Assembly (NCBI GenBank): GCA_009602725.1
Contig: WELB01000054.1
Span: 708,251-739,833, forward strand
Source: Spirogloea muscicola
Lineage: Eukaryota; Streptophyta; Zygnematophyceae; Spirogloeales; Spirogloeaceae
DNA length: 31,583 nt
Reading direction: 5' to 3'
A program made the position numbers and the translations under genes. This document shows positions 13,701 to 24,819 of this stretch, piece by piece; position 1 is the stretch's first letter, and each line of letters begins with the position of its first letter. Below the pieces are notes generated by a model, which was given only the letters and a program-made list of their open reading frames with translations, searched no databases and had not been told where the DNA came from.

Positions 13701-14760
13701 CGCGCGCCGCTCCCTTTGGGTCGTCGGGAACGGCGGCACCCTGGCGGCCAGCCGGCCCTGGGCAGCGCTGATCGACGATGCCAGATCACGCGGCTGCCTC
13801 TGGGATGTCACACCGCCATTCTCCCGCTTCTTTGGCCATGCATCTGCGCAGCCTGCGCCAAGGTTATCGACGTCCCGCACTGCCGTTATCTCTGCAGACC
13901 CACGGCATGTGGATAGGGACGGTCGACGAAAGAGATCGGAACATGGCTCAAGAACTTCTGCTGGGACACGAGCTCCGCAGGAGGACGTTGTGACGTCGGA
14001 AGAGCATGGCCAGCGCAGAGAAGCACACGTTGATCGCATCAAGAGGAAGTCACAACACGGCGCAGCACAGGGCCCCTCTCCTCATGGCTGCCTCCACCCC
14101 TCAATGGTACCAAGCACTGATGCCAGGCCATTGGGCGTGCCAAGAGATGAGCTCAGGGGGAGTCGTGGCAGGACGCCAGGCTCTGTGCTGAATCCAGGGG
14201 GAAGCGACAATGGCCGGCAAATTGCTGGAGTACTCGCAAGGGGTGACAGAAAACGGCATTTGCCTGTGCCGCCACACGACGAGGCTGCGGAGCCGTCGCA
14301 GCTTCGGCGAGAGAGAGGCGTGGATGCGGATGCAAGGACTCGTCAAGCAGACAGCCGTCCAGAGAGTACGGGACTGGACGAGCGAGGTCTCGAGAGGAGC
14401 ACGAGGCGGCAATGCCATGTGAGCACCAATGGTGCCGACGCTGCGCAGGCCAGCAAGAGCGGCAGGGCACCCAGGACGCCCATGGATGCCTTGGCAGGGG
14501 CCAGGTCGAGTATGGGCCCGAGGCACCTGCCAAGCAAGTCTGACCTTGATGCAAAGGGGAAGATGGCAGACGTGGACGTTCAGAGGAAGCTTGGGGCCGC
14601 GCCAGCTGCGACCTCGAAGGCTGTGCAGACGCGTGCTGGTCCAACGCCCGAGGAGCGAGCTGCGGCAGCTGCAAGGAGGCGGCAGCGTGAGGAGGCGGCT
14701 GCTGTGATGGCAGGCGCACTCCTGCCTTCCAAGAGGAAGGCCGAGCTAGGCAGGCGGTAG
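1749..14760 (+). CDS. SEN1: SEN1/senataxin-family superfamily 1B RNA/DNA helicase
   Basis: Large nuclear helicase of the Sen1/senataxin (plant MAA3-like) family, with known roles in transcription termination and R-loop removal. Threaded exons: 1749-2170, 2706-3108, 3368-3484, 3766-3848, 4398-4546, 4735-4865, 5134-5256, 5412-5485, 5757-6299, 6507-6618, 6941-7081, 7344-7676, 7951-8251, 8468-9115, 9492-9745, 10073-10360, 10591-11014, 11360-12261, 12478-12540, 12719-12844, 13001-13239 and 13431-14760. Phases agree and the sum is 7206 nt. The N-terminal half is the helical Sen1 N region (e.g. FHEAFEFVQELP, CAHMWGP across an intron). A SUMO-interaction-like VIDLTEE lies near residue 1040. Helicase motifs: GPPGTGKT (about 1513, split by an intron), DEAAQ (1812), GDPKQLPATV (1839), YRMHPEI (1880), VDGFQGRE (2003), NVALTRAR (2044). 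A basic, low-complexity tail of about 320 residues ends in SKRKAELGRR, a likely nuclear signal. Least certain are the start ATG (1749 or 1758), the 9115 donor and the 7951 acceptor. Confidence 0.92.
2195..2580. repeat. Inverted telomere-like motifs in SEN1 intron 1
   Basis: TTAGGGATCAGGGTTTAG at 2195-2212 is answered in inverted orientation by a CTAAACCCTGACCCCTACCCC-type stretch at 2555-2580. The pair brackets about 340 bases of intron 1 and could be the ends of a small non-coding insertion. A related AACCCGAACCCTGATT stretch lies in intron 2 near 3145. No target-site duplication was established. Confidence 0.5.
9330..9391. repeat. TAC/TAT-rich low-complexity tract in SEN1 intron 14
   Basis: Irregular repetition of TACTACTACGTA and ACTATTA-like words. 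It supports this segment being intronic, because it differs sharply in composition from the GC-rich exons either side. Confidence 0.7.
12335..12366. repeat. Pentanucleotide ACATG microsatellite in SEN1 intron 18
   Basis: Six near-perfect GACAT/ACATG units in tandem, with one C substitution, lie in the intron between the DEAAQ exon and the short 12478-12540 exon. Confidence 0.8.
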
Positions 14761-15474
14761 CCCCCACCCACGCCCAACGTCTGAGTCAACTTGTCAATTA
14801 CGAAGGCTTATTAGAGGGTTTATGATCAATATTAAGGGTTTAGCATTACAAACATGAATATGGTCTCGAATGATTTCTTGCCTCGCCTTAAGCTTAACAT
14901 TATCATGCCTCCCCTTAAGCTTTCACATTGATAATGCATCACAGGCCAATATGTGGACCAGTGTGTTGCCTGCTTCATTTCACTAAGCAGTATCCATTCT
15001 GTGCAGTTTGGGTGTGCGTGCATGCCATGTATAATATGCACACAACTATCAAGGGGGCGGCAGCAGTTGGTTATCTTTCTGAGCTTTCCTGCCTATTTTA
15101 CACATTTCTGCCAAGCCCAAGCTCCACTGAAGCGATTAAGTTTCTTCATTCGGCCATTCAGATGGGCTCCATTAGGAGCATCAATAGCAAGATGACTTCA
15201 TAATCTCTTTCACAATTTTCTATGCAAAATTTTCGGACTATTCCCATAGTGAAAGCAGCCCAAGCAGCAGCAGGTTGCCTCAGTAGGAAACCAGCAGACA
15301 CGCCGCAGAAGCTCAATGAAGTAATTTTGAAAGAATGTGGAGAATGGGCCTGTACATGGCGTGGCTTCTGGCCGTGGCTTGTGGCAGTGGCGCACGGAGG
15401 GGTTGCATGTGTCAAGTAAACTGTGATCCTTCTGACTGACGAGCGGGAAATCGCTAGGAAAGGCCAATGCAGTA
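14761..15474. other. Convergent intergenic region SEN1/NIR
   Basis: The 3' ends of SEN1 (plus) and NIR (minus) face each other across 714 bases. No recognisable gene, RNA or repeat is seen. Short ORFs here lack splice context and any domain. It is presumably two facing 3' UTRs. Confidence 0.6.
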
Positions 15475-18400
15475 TCACTTTCGCGAGGCACCAAAGTGCT
15501 CTATCAAGATGTCTTGAAGCACAGGCAAAAGCTCTGTGCATGGTATGCCGGTGCGGATCTTCTCACCCAGGTGAGAGTCAGCCCCGACCTTGCCGCCGAG
15601 GAAGATGTCCGCACCCTCGACGGGCTTGTTGTTGGCGTCCTTGGCGGGGGCCCCCATGATGCCGATGTCAGCCACCTGCACCTGGGCGCACGAGTTCGGG
15701 CACCCTGTGTAGTGGAAGCGCACCGCCGCAGGGATGTTCATTGTCTCCTCCAGTTCATCTGTGATCTGTTGGATGCCATGGGGCGAGAAAGCACGCTATG
15801 AGTTCTCATGTATCAAAGCCACGAAAATTTTGTTGTGGTCTGCATTAGTGCACTTAGTATATGGATCCTTGCAAATGAAACAGCACAAAATTGACACGCT
15901 TGTACATCGTTACAAGGGGGTCAAAGAAAAAATGCTGGAGCATGGGTGCTGCTGTACTAATGTCATTTTGCGAAGCTGCAGGCTGTTGGGCTATGATACT
16001 GGAACGTAGTTGGGAAGTCCTAAGTCCTGAGCTTATTGCAAGAGTTCGAGCGCAAACCTTGAGGGCACGGTTCTTGGTCTCGATGAGGGCCATGCCGCAG
16101 AACTGCGCGCCCGTGCACGACACGAGGCCCGCCGACAGGTTTCCCAGCTTCACCTTGAAGCGATCTCGCACAAGAGGCTCCTCCAGCAGCGCCGGCACGC
16201 GCTCATTTGGCACGTTAACCAGCACAATGTTCTGCTCCACCGTCAGGCGCAGCTCACCAGTGCCATACTCATCCGCCAGCCTCGCAACCTCATACAGGTC
16301 CTCTGCCTGAAAGAGCAGCACGTCCATGACCAACAGTTGAGTTAGAAATGGTTGATTCTGAAGTCGACTTAGGTGGCAGACTTGGCTCAGCCAGTAGAAT
16401 AACTAGTAATGTACAGCAGACCTTCTGCACTTTGCATGGCAATACTAGCAAATCATCCAACTCTGCTGCAGGTAAGTGCTGCGCATTTCCTGTCTTCACA
16501 GGTTGTCGTGACAAGGTTATCTACATCCCTTTGAGTGAGAATCCACACTTCTGTAATCATTACAGTCTTGCAGATATGCAGATTATCAACATACTCTTCT
16601 AACGAAATGCAGCATGCTTGTGCTACTTCATGTTGACCAGATCTTTTCTTCGATTGCAAGGTAGGATCTCCTAGACTTACATTGTCAACAAAGGAGGACG
16701 TCATGGCTTAAAAGTATGTAGCATGCAGGTGGACCAGGACTGCAGTAACAGGCAACCAGCTTCACCTGCAGGCGGCCGACGGGGACATTGAGGCCGACAT
16801 AACTGAGGCCGGGCTGCTTCTGCGGGTGTGCGCCAAGATAGTCGCGCCGCTTCCACGCCGGGTCCAGCAGGTCCTTGGCCGCTGCGCGTGGGAGGTCGCC
16901 GCTGGGCATGCGCTTGGCCACCTCCTCGCGGAAGCCCTCCATGCCCTGCCGAGAAGGCCAAAGAAGAGGCAGTGAGAGGAGGGAGGGGGGCAGGGAGGAG
17001 GGAGAGAACCAGGGAGGGAGGGAGGTCGGCGAAGCGCACCAGCTCGTCGATGAGCCACATCATGCGCGTGCGCGCGCGCTGCCCGCGGAAGCCGAGGTCG
17101 CGGTACGCCTCGAGCACCGCCTTGCAGAGCGGCACGACGTCGTCGGCCGGCACCCAGGCGTCCAGCGGCAGCGCCTCAGCGCACCGCTTCTGGCTGAAGA
17201 AGCCGCCGACGAGGAGATTGAAGCCGAAGACGCCGTCCTTCTCCGCAGGGATGTACGCGAGGTCGTTGATGTGTGGGTGCTCGAACAGGTCGTGCGTGCC
17301 AATAACGCACACGTTCCACTTGCGTGGCCTGCGGTGGCCACAGCAACGTGGTCAGGGCAGGTGTCAGAATACTAAGTTGTGCATAGATGTTATGTTCAGC
17401 ATACATTGCCAACTTGTGTGCATCTGGCTATGTTCAGGGCATCTGGCTATGTTCAGGATGAAGAAATGAGGCTAGGAGCACGCACAAGCATATCCTACTA
17501 CTGCGCACACCGACGCCTAAAGTGAAGCCACTTTGCCGTGCTTCTGTGCTGCTCACAGGTTGGTGATGGAAAGGTTGCCCTTGCCGCCGGCGATGATGTA
17601 GTCATTGAGCGCATCGTTGAACGGCCGCGTGTCAACAATCTCGTGCAGGTCCACTCCGGCCAGCGGGTTGCCCACGCCGTTGCGGACGTTGTCCATGCCG
17701 CTCTGGATCGATGTCAGGCCCACCTGCAAGGTGTGGTGCAGCTTCAGCGAGCAGCAATCCAAATAGAGAGGGTCTGCAGCTTCAGCCAAGCAAGGTTGAC
17801 AACGAGGGAGAAGTAGCGTGCACTGATGCACAGAGACAAGACCAATTACAAATGCAAGCATAGCTTCAAAATCTTAAGAGCTAAGTATTAGGTGCTGCTG
17901 TTAATATTGACAAGCTCAGAATTTCATGATTTTCAAGGAGGGTCGATGGGGACTCGGAGAAAAAGGGAGGGTCCCACATACCTCCTCAAGGCCCTGGATG
18001 ACGTCGGGCGCGTCCTCGAGCGTGACCCCGCGGATCTGCCAGTTCTGGCGCGTCGTCACGTCCGCGCACCCGTCCTTGCCGTACTTGGAGATGACGTCGG
18101 CGAGGTAGCGCGCATGCCGGCTGTTGGTCACGCCGTTGGGCACCTTGAGCCGCATCATGAAGCGCCCATCTGCAGTGCCACCAATTGGGCAGTCAGGTGC
18201 CCGCTAATGCCCTGCTGATTGATCTGCCTACCCTCTACCTCCCTCATCCGGACCTGCTGGACTTCCTATTGCACACCATCCCAAGCTCTGCCGAGTGAGC
18301 CAAGAGGTGAGCTTTCGTATGATTTTGTACATACATTACATCTTAATATATTTAAGTATCAATTGTAACCGAAAGCAAAGTAACTAAGTACAGGGGCAAG

Positions 18401-19086
18401 CACATCGATGACATACATAACCCACTGCAAATTCACCCGCTCAGTAACCACGGGTCAACACATGAAGGTCGCTAAATGATGCCTAAAAAAAACCAGATGG
18501 CAATGTCCGAGCCCTTCTGCCACCAACTAGAGCTGAGCTCGCCCAAATTTCTGAGGAGGGGGGAAAATGTAAACGTGAGGAGGGAAGCTGGCGCAGCTCA
18601 CATTGGTGCTTGCGGCGGTGGAAGAGGCCGAGCCACTTGAGGCGCGTGTCGATGTCCTCCTTGCCGTCCTTGCTCGCGTCGAGCGCGGCGAAGCCCGCGG
18701 CGGCGAGCTCCCGCAGCCCGCCCTCGCGGTACAGCGTCATCGGGTCCTTCTCCAGCTTCAGCTGCACGGCGATCGCCCAGCACGACGCGTCAGGAGAGAG
18801 GAGTGGGAATGGCGCACGAATTCGGGCTGCGGCAGCAGGATCGGCAGCGGATTCAATGAGGATGTGGCAGCAAATAATAAGTCAGCTGTGTGACTTCTTT
18901 CATTCTTTCGTGAGTCGAAATAGCGGAGTTGGTGGGCAGACCTTCTCGGCGGGGCTCAGGCCGACGCGGAACTTGTCCTTGAGCACCCAGTAGCCGCCGG
19001 CGGCCTCCTCCACGCGCGGCTCCAGCCGCTCCGCGTCCGCCGGCGCCGCCGGCGGCGCCGCCTCCGCCAGCGCCCGCGTCGCCACC
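15475..19086 (-). CDS. NIR: Ferredoxin-nitrite reductase, plastid (5' partial, runs into assembly gap)
   Basis: Catalyses the six-electron reduction of nitrite to ammonium in the plastid with ferredoxin, using siroheme and a 4Fe-4S cluster (family knowledge). Minus-strand exons in transcript order: 19086-18942 (gap-truncated), 18761-18602, 18169-17982, 17723-17557, 17328-17040, 16945-16766, 16306-16058 and 15765-15475. All junctions are GT-AG with matching phases, giving about 556 visible residues, close to a full mature enzyme. Seen: ERLEPRVEEAAGGYWVLKDK at the N-side, LKWLGLFHRRKHQYGRFMMR across an intron, NWQIRGVTLED, FGFNLLVGGFFS, GTGELRLTVEQN, and the cluster/siroheme cysteines in SCTGAQFCG (C-x5-C) and TGCPNSC (C-x3-C). 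The protein ends HFGASRK. The transit peptide and start are in or beyond the N gap. Sulfite reductase was considered, but the sequence follows the plant/algal NiR pattern throughout. Confidence 0.95.
18436..18555 (+). repeat. Dispersed repeat, copy 1 (NIR intron)
   Basis: It lies inside the NIR intron 18170-18601. The first 48 bases match 26261-26308 at 41 positions, starting CCCGCTCAGTAACCAC. Similarity continues more loosely through a shared GCCACCA-CTA word to about TTTCTG. Both copies have the same orientation. Confidence 0.85.
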
Positions 19087-19691
19087 NNNNNNNNNNNNNN
19101 NNNNNNNNNNNNNNNNNNNNNNNNNNNNNNNNNNNNNNNNNNNNNNNNNNNNNNNNNNNNNNNNNNNNNNNNNNNNNNNNNNNNNNNNNNNNNNNNNNNN
19201 NNNNNNNNNNNNNNNNNNNNNNNNNNNNNNNNNNNNNNNNNNNNNNNNNNNNNNNNNNNNNNNNNNNNNNNNNNNNNNNNNNNNNNNNNNNNNNNNNNNN
19301 NNNNNNNNNNNNNNNNNNNNNNNNNNNNNNNNNNNNNNNNNNNNNNNNNNNNNNNNNNNNNNNNNNNNNNNNNNNNNNNNNNNNNNNNNNNNNNNNNNNN
19401 NNNNNNNNNNNNNNNNNNNNNNNNNNNNNNNNNNNNNNNNNNNNNNNNNNNNNNNNNNNNNNNNNNNNNNNNNNNNNNNNNNNNNNNNNNNNNNNNNNNN
19501 NNNNNNNNNNNNNNNNNNNNNNNNNNNNNNNNNNNNNNNNNNNNNNNNNNNNNNNNNNNNNNNNNNNNNNNNNNNNNNNNNNNNNNNNNNNNNNNNNNNN
19601 NNNNNNNNNNNNNNNNNNNNNNNNNNNNNNNNNNNNNNNNNNNNNNNNNNNNNNNNNNNNNNNNNNNNNNNNNNNNNNNNNNNNNNNNNNN
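19087..19691. other. Assembly gap (605 N)
   Basis: A run of N separates the first visible NIR exon from a C-run and CT microsatellite. It hides the NIR start, transit peptide and part of the NIR-NR upstream region. Long reading frames crossing it are artefacts of the N translation. Confidence 0.99.
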
Positions 19692-19701
19692 CCCCCCCCC
19701 C

Positions 19702-19758
<57 letters not shown>

Positions 19759-19798
19759 CCTCCCTCCCTCTCTCTCCCTCCTGCCCTCCCTCTCCCTC
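19692..19798. repeat. C-run and (CT)n microsatellite at gap edge
   Basis: About twelve C are followed by roughly 20 CT units and then CCTC/CTCC-type polypyrimidine sequence. This is probably why the assembly broke here. The true length is unknown. Confidence 0.95.
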
Positions 19799-20188
19799 CA
19801 CAACCTCCCCAATCTCCCCGACACCAACTTGGGTCGTCCGTGCGCCCTCGCCGCCAGGGGCCGCTGCGCAGCTGCTGCGTGGCCAGCCACGCCTTACTGG
19901 CGAAGAGCAACCCCCAGCCCCTCCTTCCCTCCCTCCTCCACTCTTCCCACCCAGCTCGGCACACAGCTCATTCCCCTTGGCCCAAACCCCACCACTCGTT
20001 TCCCCCGGCGCCACCCTCCTCCCTCGCCAGAGCTCACTTGAGGCCAGCCTCCAGCTGAGCTCTCTGAGCTCTCTGAGCCCTCCTTGCGCCGCCAGCCGCG
20101 GCACGCAGCCGGTCTGTCACCGTCAGAAATCAGCTGCATTGGCGCACCCAGACCTGCAGGAGCGCTGGTGGCGCCCGGATTGCTCACC
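19692..20188. promoter_or_regulatory. Shared upstream region of divergent NIR and NR
   Basis: NIR and NR are transcribed away from this interval, so their promoters must lie here and in the gap. It is strongly pyrimidine-rich on the plus strand, with an imperfect repeat of GAGCTCTCT near 20057-20077. On the minus strand an ATG at 19890 opens an Ala/Arg-rich stretch (MAGHAAAAQRPLAARAHGRP) that looks transit-peptide-like and could be a first NIR exon. It cannot be linked to the rest across the gap. No specific regulator site was identified. Confidence 0.5.
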
Positions 20189-23100
20189 ATGCCGGCGGCC
20201 GCGCTGGAGCACCTCCCTCCTCAGGGCGGCTGCCCGGCGGCGCCTGCGGCGATGGTGGCCAAGCCCATCGCCGGGCCCGTGGCCAACGGCAAGCCCCACC
20301 GGAGCGAGACGATGCCGCTGGCCAACGGCGGCGACGCCGCCTCCAACGGCCATGAGCACGGCGGCGAGGCGGACAGCCTGCCGAGCGCGGCCCTGGTGTC
20401 GGCGCAGCAGCTGCAGGAGGAGGAGGAGGAGCGGCTGCGCGAGGAGGCGGTGTCGTGGGCATTCCCCGCCGAGGCGGTGGGCGGCGTGGACAAGCGCGAC
20501 GTCGGCACGCCGGACGCCTGGGTGGCGCGCCACGCCGAGCTCGTGCGCCTCACCGGCCGGCACCCGTTCAACTGCGAGGCGCCGCTGCCGCGCCTCATGG
20601 AGTACGGCTTCCTCACGCCCGTGGCGCTGCACTACGTGCGCAACCACGGCTACGTCCCGCGCGGCGACTGGGCGACGTGGCGCGTCGAGGTCGGCGGCGC
20701 CGTCCGCCGCCCCTGCGCCCTCTCCATGGACGACCTCGCCGCCATGCCGTCGCGGGTCCTGCCCGTGTCGCTGGTCTGCGCCGGCAACCGGCGCAAGGAG
20801 GAGAACATGGTGAAGCAGACCATCGGCTTCAACTGGGGCGCGGCCGCGGTGTCGACGTCCGTCTGGCGCGGCGTGCGCCTCTGCGATGTGCTGCGGCGCG
20901 CCGGCGTGCTACCTAAGTCCGCCGGCGCGCTCCACGTCTGCTTCGAGGGCGCCGAGTCCCTCCCCGGCGGCGGCGGCTCCAAGTACGGCACCTCGCTGCG
21001 CGTCGACGTCGCCATGGACCCCGCGTGCGACGTCCTGCTCGCCTACGAGCAGAACGGCGCGCGCCTGGAGCCCGACCACGGCTTCCCAGTGCGCATGATC
21101 ATCCCGGGCTACATCGGCGGCCGCATGGTCAAGTGGCTCACCCGCATCACCGTCACGGGGTCCGAGAGCGACAACTACTACCACTTCCACGACAACCGCG
21201 TCCTGCCCTCTCATGTCGACGCCGAGCGCGCCACTGCGGAAGGTGCAAGCCCCACCTGCTTTCGACGAGCGCGCTCGTCCCCGTGTCCGCCCTCCCTTGA
21301 TCGGCCTGATCACAAGCAACGATCTCCACAATGACTGCAAATTTTCTACGAGGCTGGCATGCAATTTGTGATGAAATGGCGGTTTCGTTAGCGACGCTGA
21401 AGAGCAGCTTAATTGACGAGTATTCTGATGGCATTGTGTGGCCCCTTCATTGACCGCAGGCTGGTGGTATAAGCCAGACTACATCATCAACGAGCTGAAT
21501 GTCAATTCAGCAATCACGACGCCGGCGCACGGCGAGGTCCTCCCCGTCAGCTGCCTCTCCTCCGACAGCCAGTACACACTCAAGGGCTACGCCTACTCTG
21601 GTGCGTGACGCTCTTGCCACACTCTTGCAGCGCTGCACGCGGTAGTATAGCACGGCTTGACATGTGAGCTGCATCCATGGCAAGGACCTCGCTCACAGGC
21701 TCTTGAGATTGACCTGTCATTCTTTCTGAAGCCGGTGCGTTGAGTTATCTGATGTTGTAAGCGCTACTGCGTCTGATCCAGCTCCATGTTGAGCCGCAAG
21801 TGCAGGTGGCGGCCGCAAGGTGATCCGCGTGGAGGTCTCCCTGGACGGCGGCTCTGCGTGGCAGCACTGCGACATCGAGTGCAACGAGCGGCCAACGGTA
21901 TACGGCAAATACTGGTGCTGGGTGTTCTGGAGCATCCGCGTGGACGTCATGCGGTTCCTGCAGGCCACCGAGATCTGCGTGCGCGCATGGGATGCTGCCA
22001 TGAACACGCAGCCCGGCCAGCTGACATGGAATGTCATGGTGAGAGAGCCCTCCCCCGGCCCCCTTTTGCTACTGGACTTAGGAAAGCGGCGCACCTATGG
22101 TTGCTACTGATTACGACTGGCTACATAGTGCAAGATACTTATATTCTGGCTATGAGTGTCCGAGGATCTTAAGTAATGACGTACAAGATTATAACTCGTG
22201 TGCAATCTGGTCGGCTTGCAGGGCATGATGAACAACTCGTGGTTCCGCGTGAAGCTGCACCCAGTGAACCTCCACGGCGGTGGCATCGGGCTGACCTTTG
22301 AGCACCCGACACGGCCCGGCAACGAGACCGGCGGCTGGATGGTCAAGAAGGTGGAGGAGGACAAGGCGGCGGCGGCGGCAGCCGCCAAGCCGATGGCCAA
22401 GAGCGCCTCCCTGCCGGGGCTCGTGGCCGCCAGCGCCGGCGCCGCAGCGAGGCAGATCCCCATGTCCGAGGTGAAGCTGCACGACAGCGAGAAGTCGCCA
22501 TGGATCGTCGTCCATGGCAAGGTGTACGATTGCACCAAGTTCCTGGAGGATCACCCCGGCGGCGCCGAGAGCATCCTCATCAATGCCGGCACCGATGCCA
22601 CGGACGAGTTCGACGCTATCCACTCCGCCAAGGCCAAGGCGATGTTGCAGGACTACTACATCGGCGAGCTCGTCCTGGAGCAGGAGCTGGACAATGGTGC
22701 AGCTCTGGAGCTGGCGCAGAATGGCACGCAGGAGCTGACTGTCAAGGACCTCGAGAGCGTGAGCCCGGCGATCAAGGTGGCGCCAGTGGCCACCGAAGCT
22801 GCGCCACTGGTGGCCCTCGATCCCAAGCGGCGGATACCGTTTGTGCTTAAGGAGGTGGAGAAGCTAAGCCATGACGTGCGGCGGTTCCGCTTTGCGCTGC
22901 CGAGCGAGAAGCACGTCCTGGGCCTGCCCGTCGGTAAGCACATGTTCCTGAGCGCGACGGTGGGTGGCAAGTTCCTCATGCGCGCGTACACGCCGACGAG
23001 CTCCGACGGCGACGCAGGCTACTTTGACCTCGTCGTCAAGATCTACTTCAGCGGCATCTCGCCGCACTTCCCCGACGGCGGCCTCTTCACGCAGCACCTC

Positions 23101-23598
23101 GAGAGCCTCAAGGTCGGCGACACGATCGACGTCAAGGGCCCCGTGGGCCACATCCACTACCAAGGCCGCGGCAAGTTGCTCGTCAGCAACAAGCCGAGGA
23201 CGGCGAGGCGGCTGGCGATGGTTGCCGGCGGCTCCGGCATCACGCCCATGTACCAGATCCTGCAGGCCGTCTGCAAGGACCCCGAGGACGAGACGGAGAT
23301 CTGGCTCCTCTTTGCCAACAAGAGCGCCGGCGACATCCTCCTGCGCGACGACCTCGACCGCTGGGCCGCCGCCAATCACCGCCTGCACGTGTGGTACACC
23401 GTCAACACGCCGCCGCAGGGCGAGCCGTGGCCCTTCAGCACCGGCCGCATGGACGAGGCCATGGTGCGCGAACACCTGCCGCCGGGCGGCCCCGACGCGC
23501 TCGCTCTCCTCTGCGGCCCGCCAGGCATGATCCAGTTCGCATGCCTGCCTAACCTGCAGAAGAATGGATACGATGCTGATCACATCCTTACCTTCTGA
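20189..23598 (+). CDS. NIA: Assimilatory nitrate reductase, NAD(P)H
   Basis: Cytosolic enzyme reducing nitrate to nitrite. Exons 20189-21242, 21460-21600, 21806-22038 and 22222-23598 join in phase to 934 residues, normal for the family. The start at 20189 has a CACC-ATG context; an in-frame ATG at 20084 is possible. Domains: an extended N-terminus of about 95 residues with an acidic stretch; the molybdenum-cofactor/sulfite-oxidase fold from about residue 100 with its cysteine in VCAGNRR (Cys197); the dimerisation domain through exons 2-3; hinge 1 with KSASLP (536-541) after an Ala run; cytochrome b5 at about 557-628 with haem histidines His587 (HPGG) and His610; hinge 2; FAD domain with RAYTPTSS (730-737); NAD(P)H domain with [10 protein letters not shown] (812) and CGPPGM (907), ending DHILTF. 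No break or missing cofactor residue is visible. It sits divergent to NIR and beside NAR1. Confidence 0.97.
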
Positions 23599-24819
23599 AC
23601 ATACCACACTGAAATCTTACCGCAGCTTTAACGAGGGTTTGCCACCCTGCTTTTATAGATTCCCTGCATCCCTTTCCTTCTCTAAATTCACCACCTTGTG
23701 GAGGGGATCCTTCTCTTGCTTGAGCTTCTCTCTTGCTTCCCCACTTACCTCGCCATTTTGGCAGACTAGACGGCCAGCGCGGCACCATGAGTCACATGCC
23801 AGGCTCGATTGGACATTATGAGGTAGTCTACTTATTTGTCACAGCTGCTTTGAGACCCAATCACTATTTTGATGGGTCTGCAGCAGCAGACAGGGTGCTG
23901 AATGGTTGCAGGCCAGTGTACACCAATGTATAGAAACCTTGCGCAATTGAATTCATGGCGCAAGGTAGACATTTATGTGAGACTTTGCGAAGTGCAACGA
24001 GCCAAGAGTGCAAGCTTGCGTGCCCACTTGGAACATGTGAGGTGTCAGTGCCAGGCCGGCAGCAGTTCTACTGCCGGATGTCGTTCACTTGCTCGTCACC
24101 TTCAGAGACCAAGTAAAATTGGTCAGTTGCAGTGACGCCTTCTCATGGCCGGGCAAGTGTTTGCCACCTTCTGATTCTCATGGTGCTTAGTGGGAACCAC
24201 TGTGTGGCAGTTTCCGATGATCTTTCAACGCCTGGTTACTTCTGCATACGATCAAGTGCAATATAGGTCTCTGCAAAAGGTACAGGATGTACATTGAATA
24301 TTGTGATACACAGCTGGTGTTGGGTGTTGTGGAGCGAGTACATCGTGTGTCCCCTGAAAATTGTGCCATGTAGCTGTTGGCACTTGAACAAGCGGATTTG
24401 AGGTTCCCGGAGGTGTTGATTAATTCTCATGATCAGTCGAACGAGTTTTCAAGGACATCAAGCATGCTGGCTATTCGCCTACAAGTGGGTGCAGCAAGGC
24501 GCAGATGGGTCTGAAGCCTGCAGGACAACTTGTCTGCGCGCATTGATATTTTCTGGAGGTGTCATGAAGTGAAGAATCTAGTCTGCTAAGATGGCCTCCA
24601 CATGACTGCGAAAGATAAGTGACCCACCAGAATGATTGGTCTTGGACAAGCTATGTGGCCCTCACGGCATTGTTGTGAAGTAGTGCCCAGACAATAAGGC
24701 TCGATGCCAAAAGCGCAACTTTGTTGCTCTGCTTTCGACAGTGGTAGGTGGCGGGACAGCCGCAGCTGAGCCTGGACGTTCTGACACTACTGGTCATGGT
24801 TTGGCGCTTGACGTCTGCC
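23599..24819. other. Convergent intergenic region NR/NAR1
   Basis: This is 1221 bases between the NR stop and the NAR1 stop. I see no gene, tRNA or clear repeat. It is lower in GC than the exons, and its ORFs are short and unconnected. It should hold both 3' UTRs. Confidence 0.6.

Noticed and set aside
18853-20104. Three minus-strand frames of 345-382 codons crossing 19087-19691
   Set aside because: They exist only because N codons are translated as X. The only real coding part is the NIR exon 18942-19086.
22864-23607. 247-codon minus-strand frame opposite nitrate reductase
   Set aside because: It is antisense to a well-supported exon, of a composition expected from GC-rich coding DNA, with no domain.
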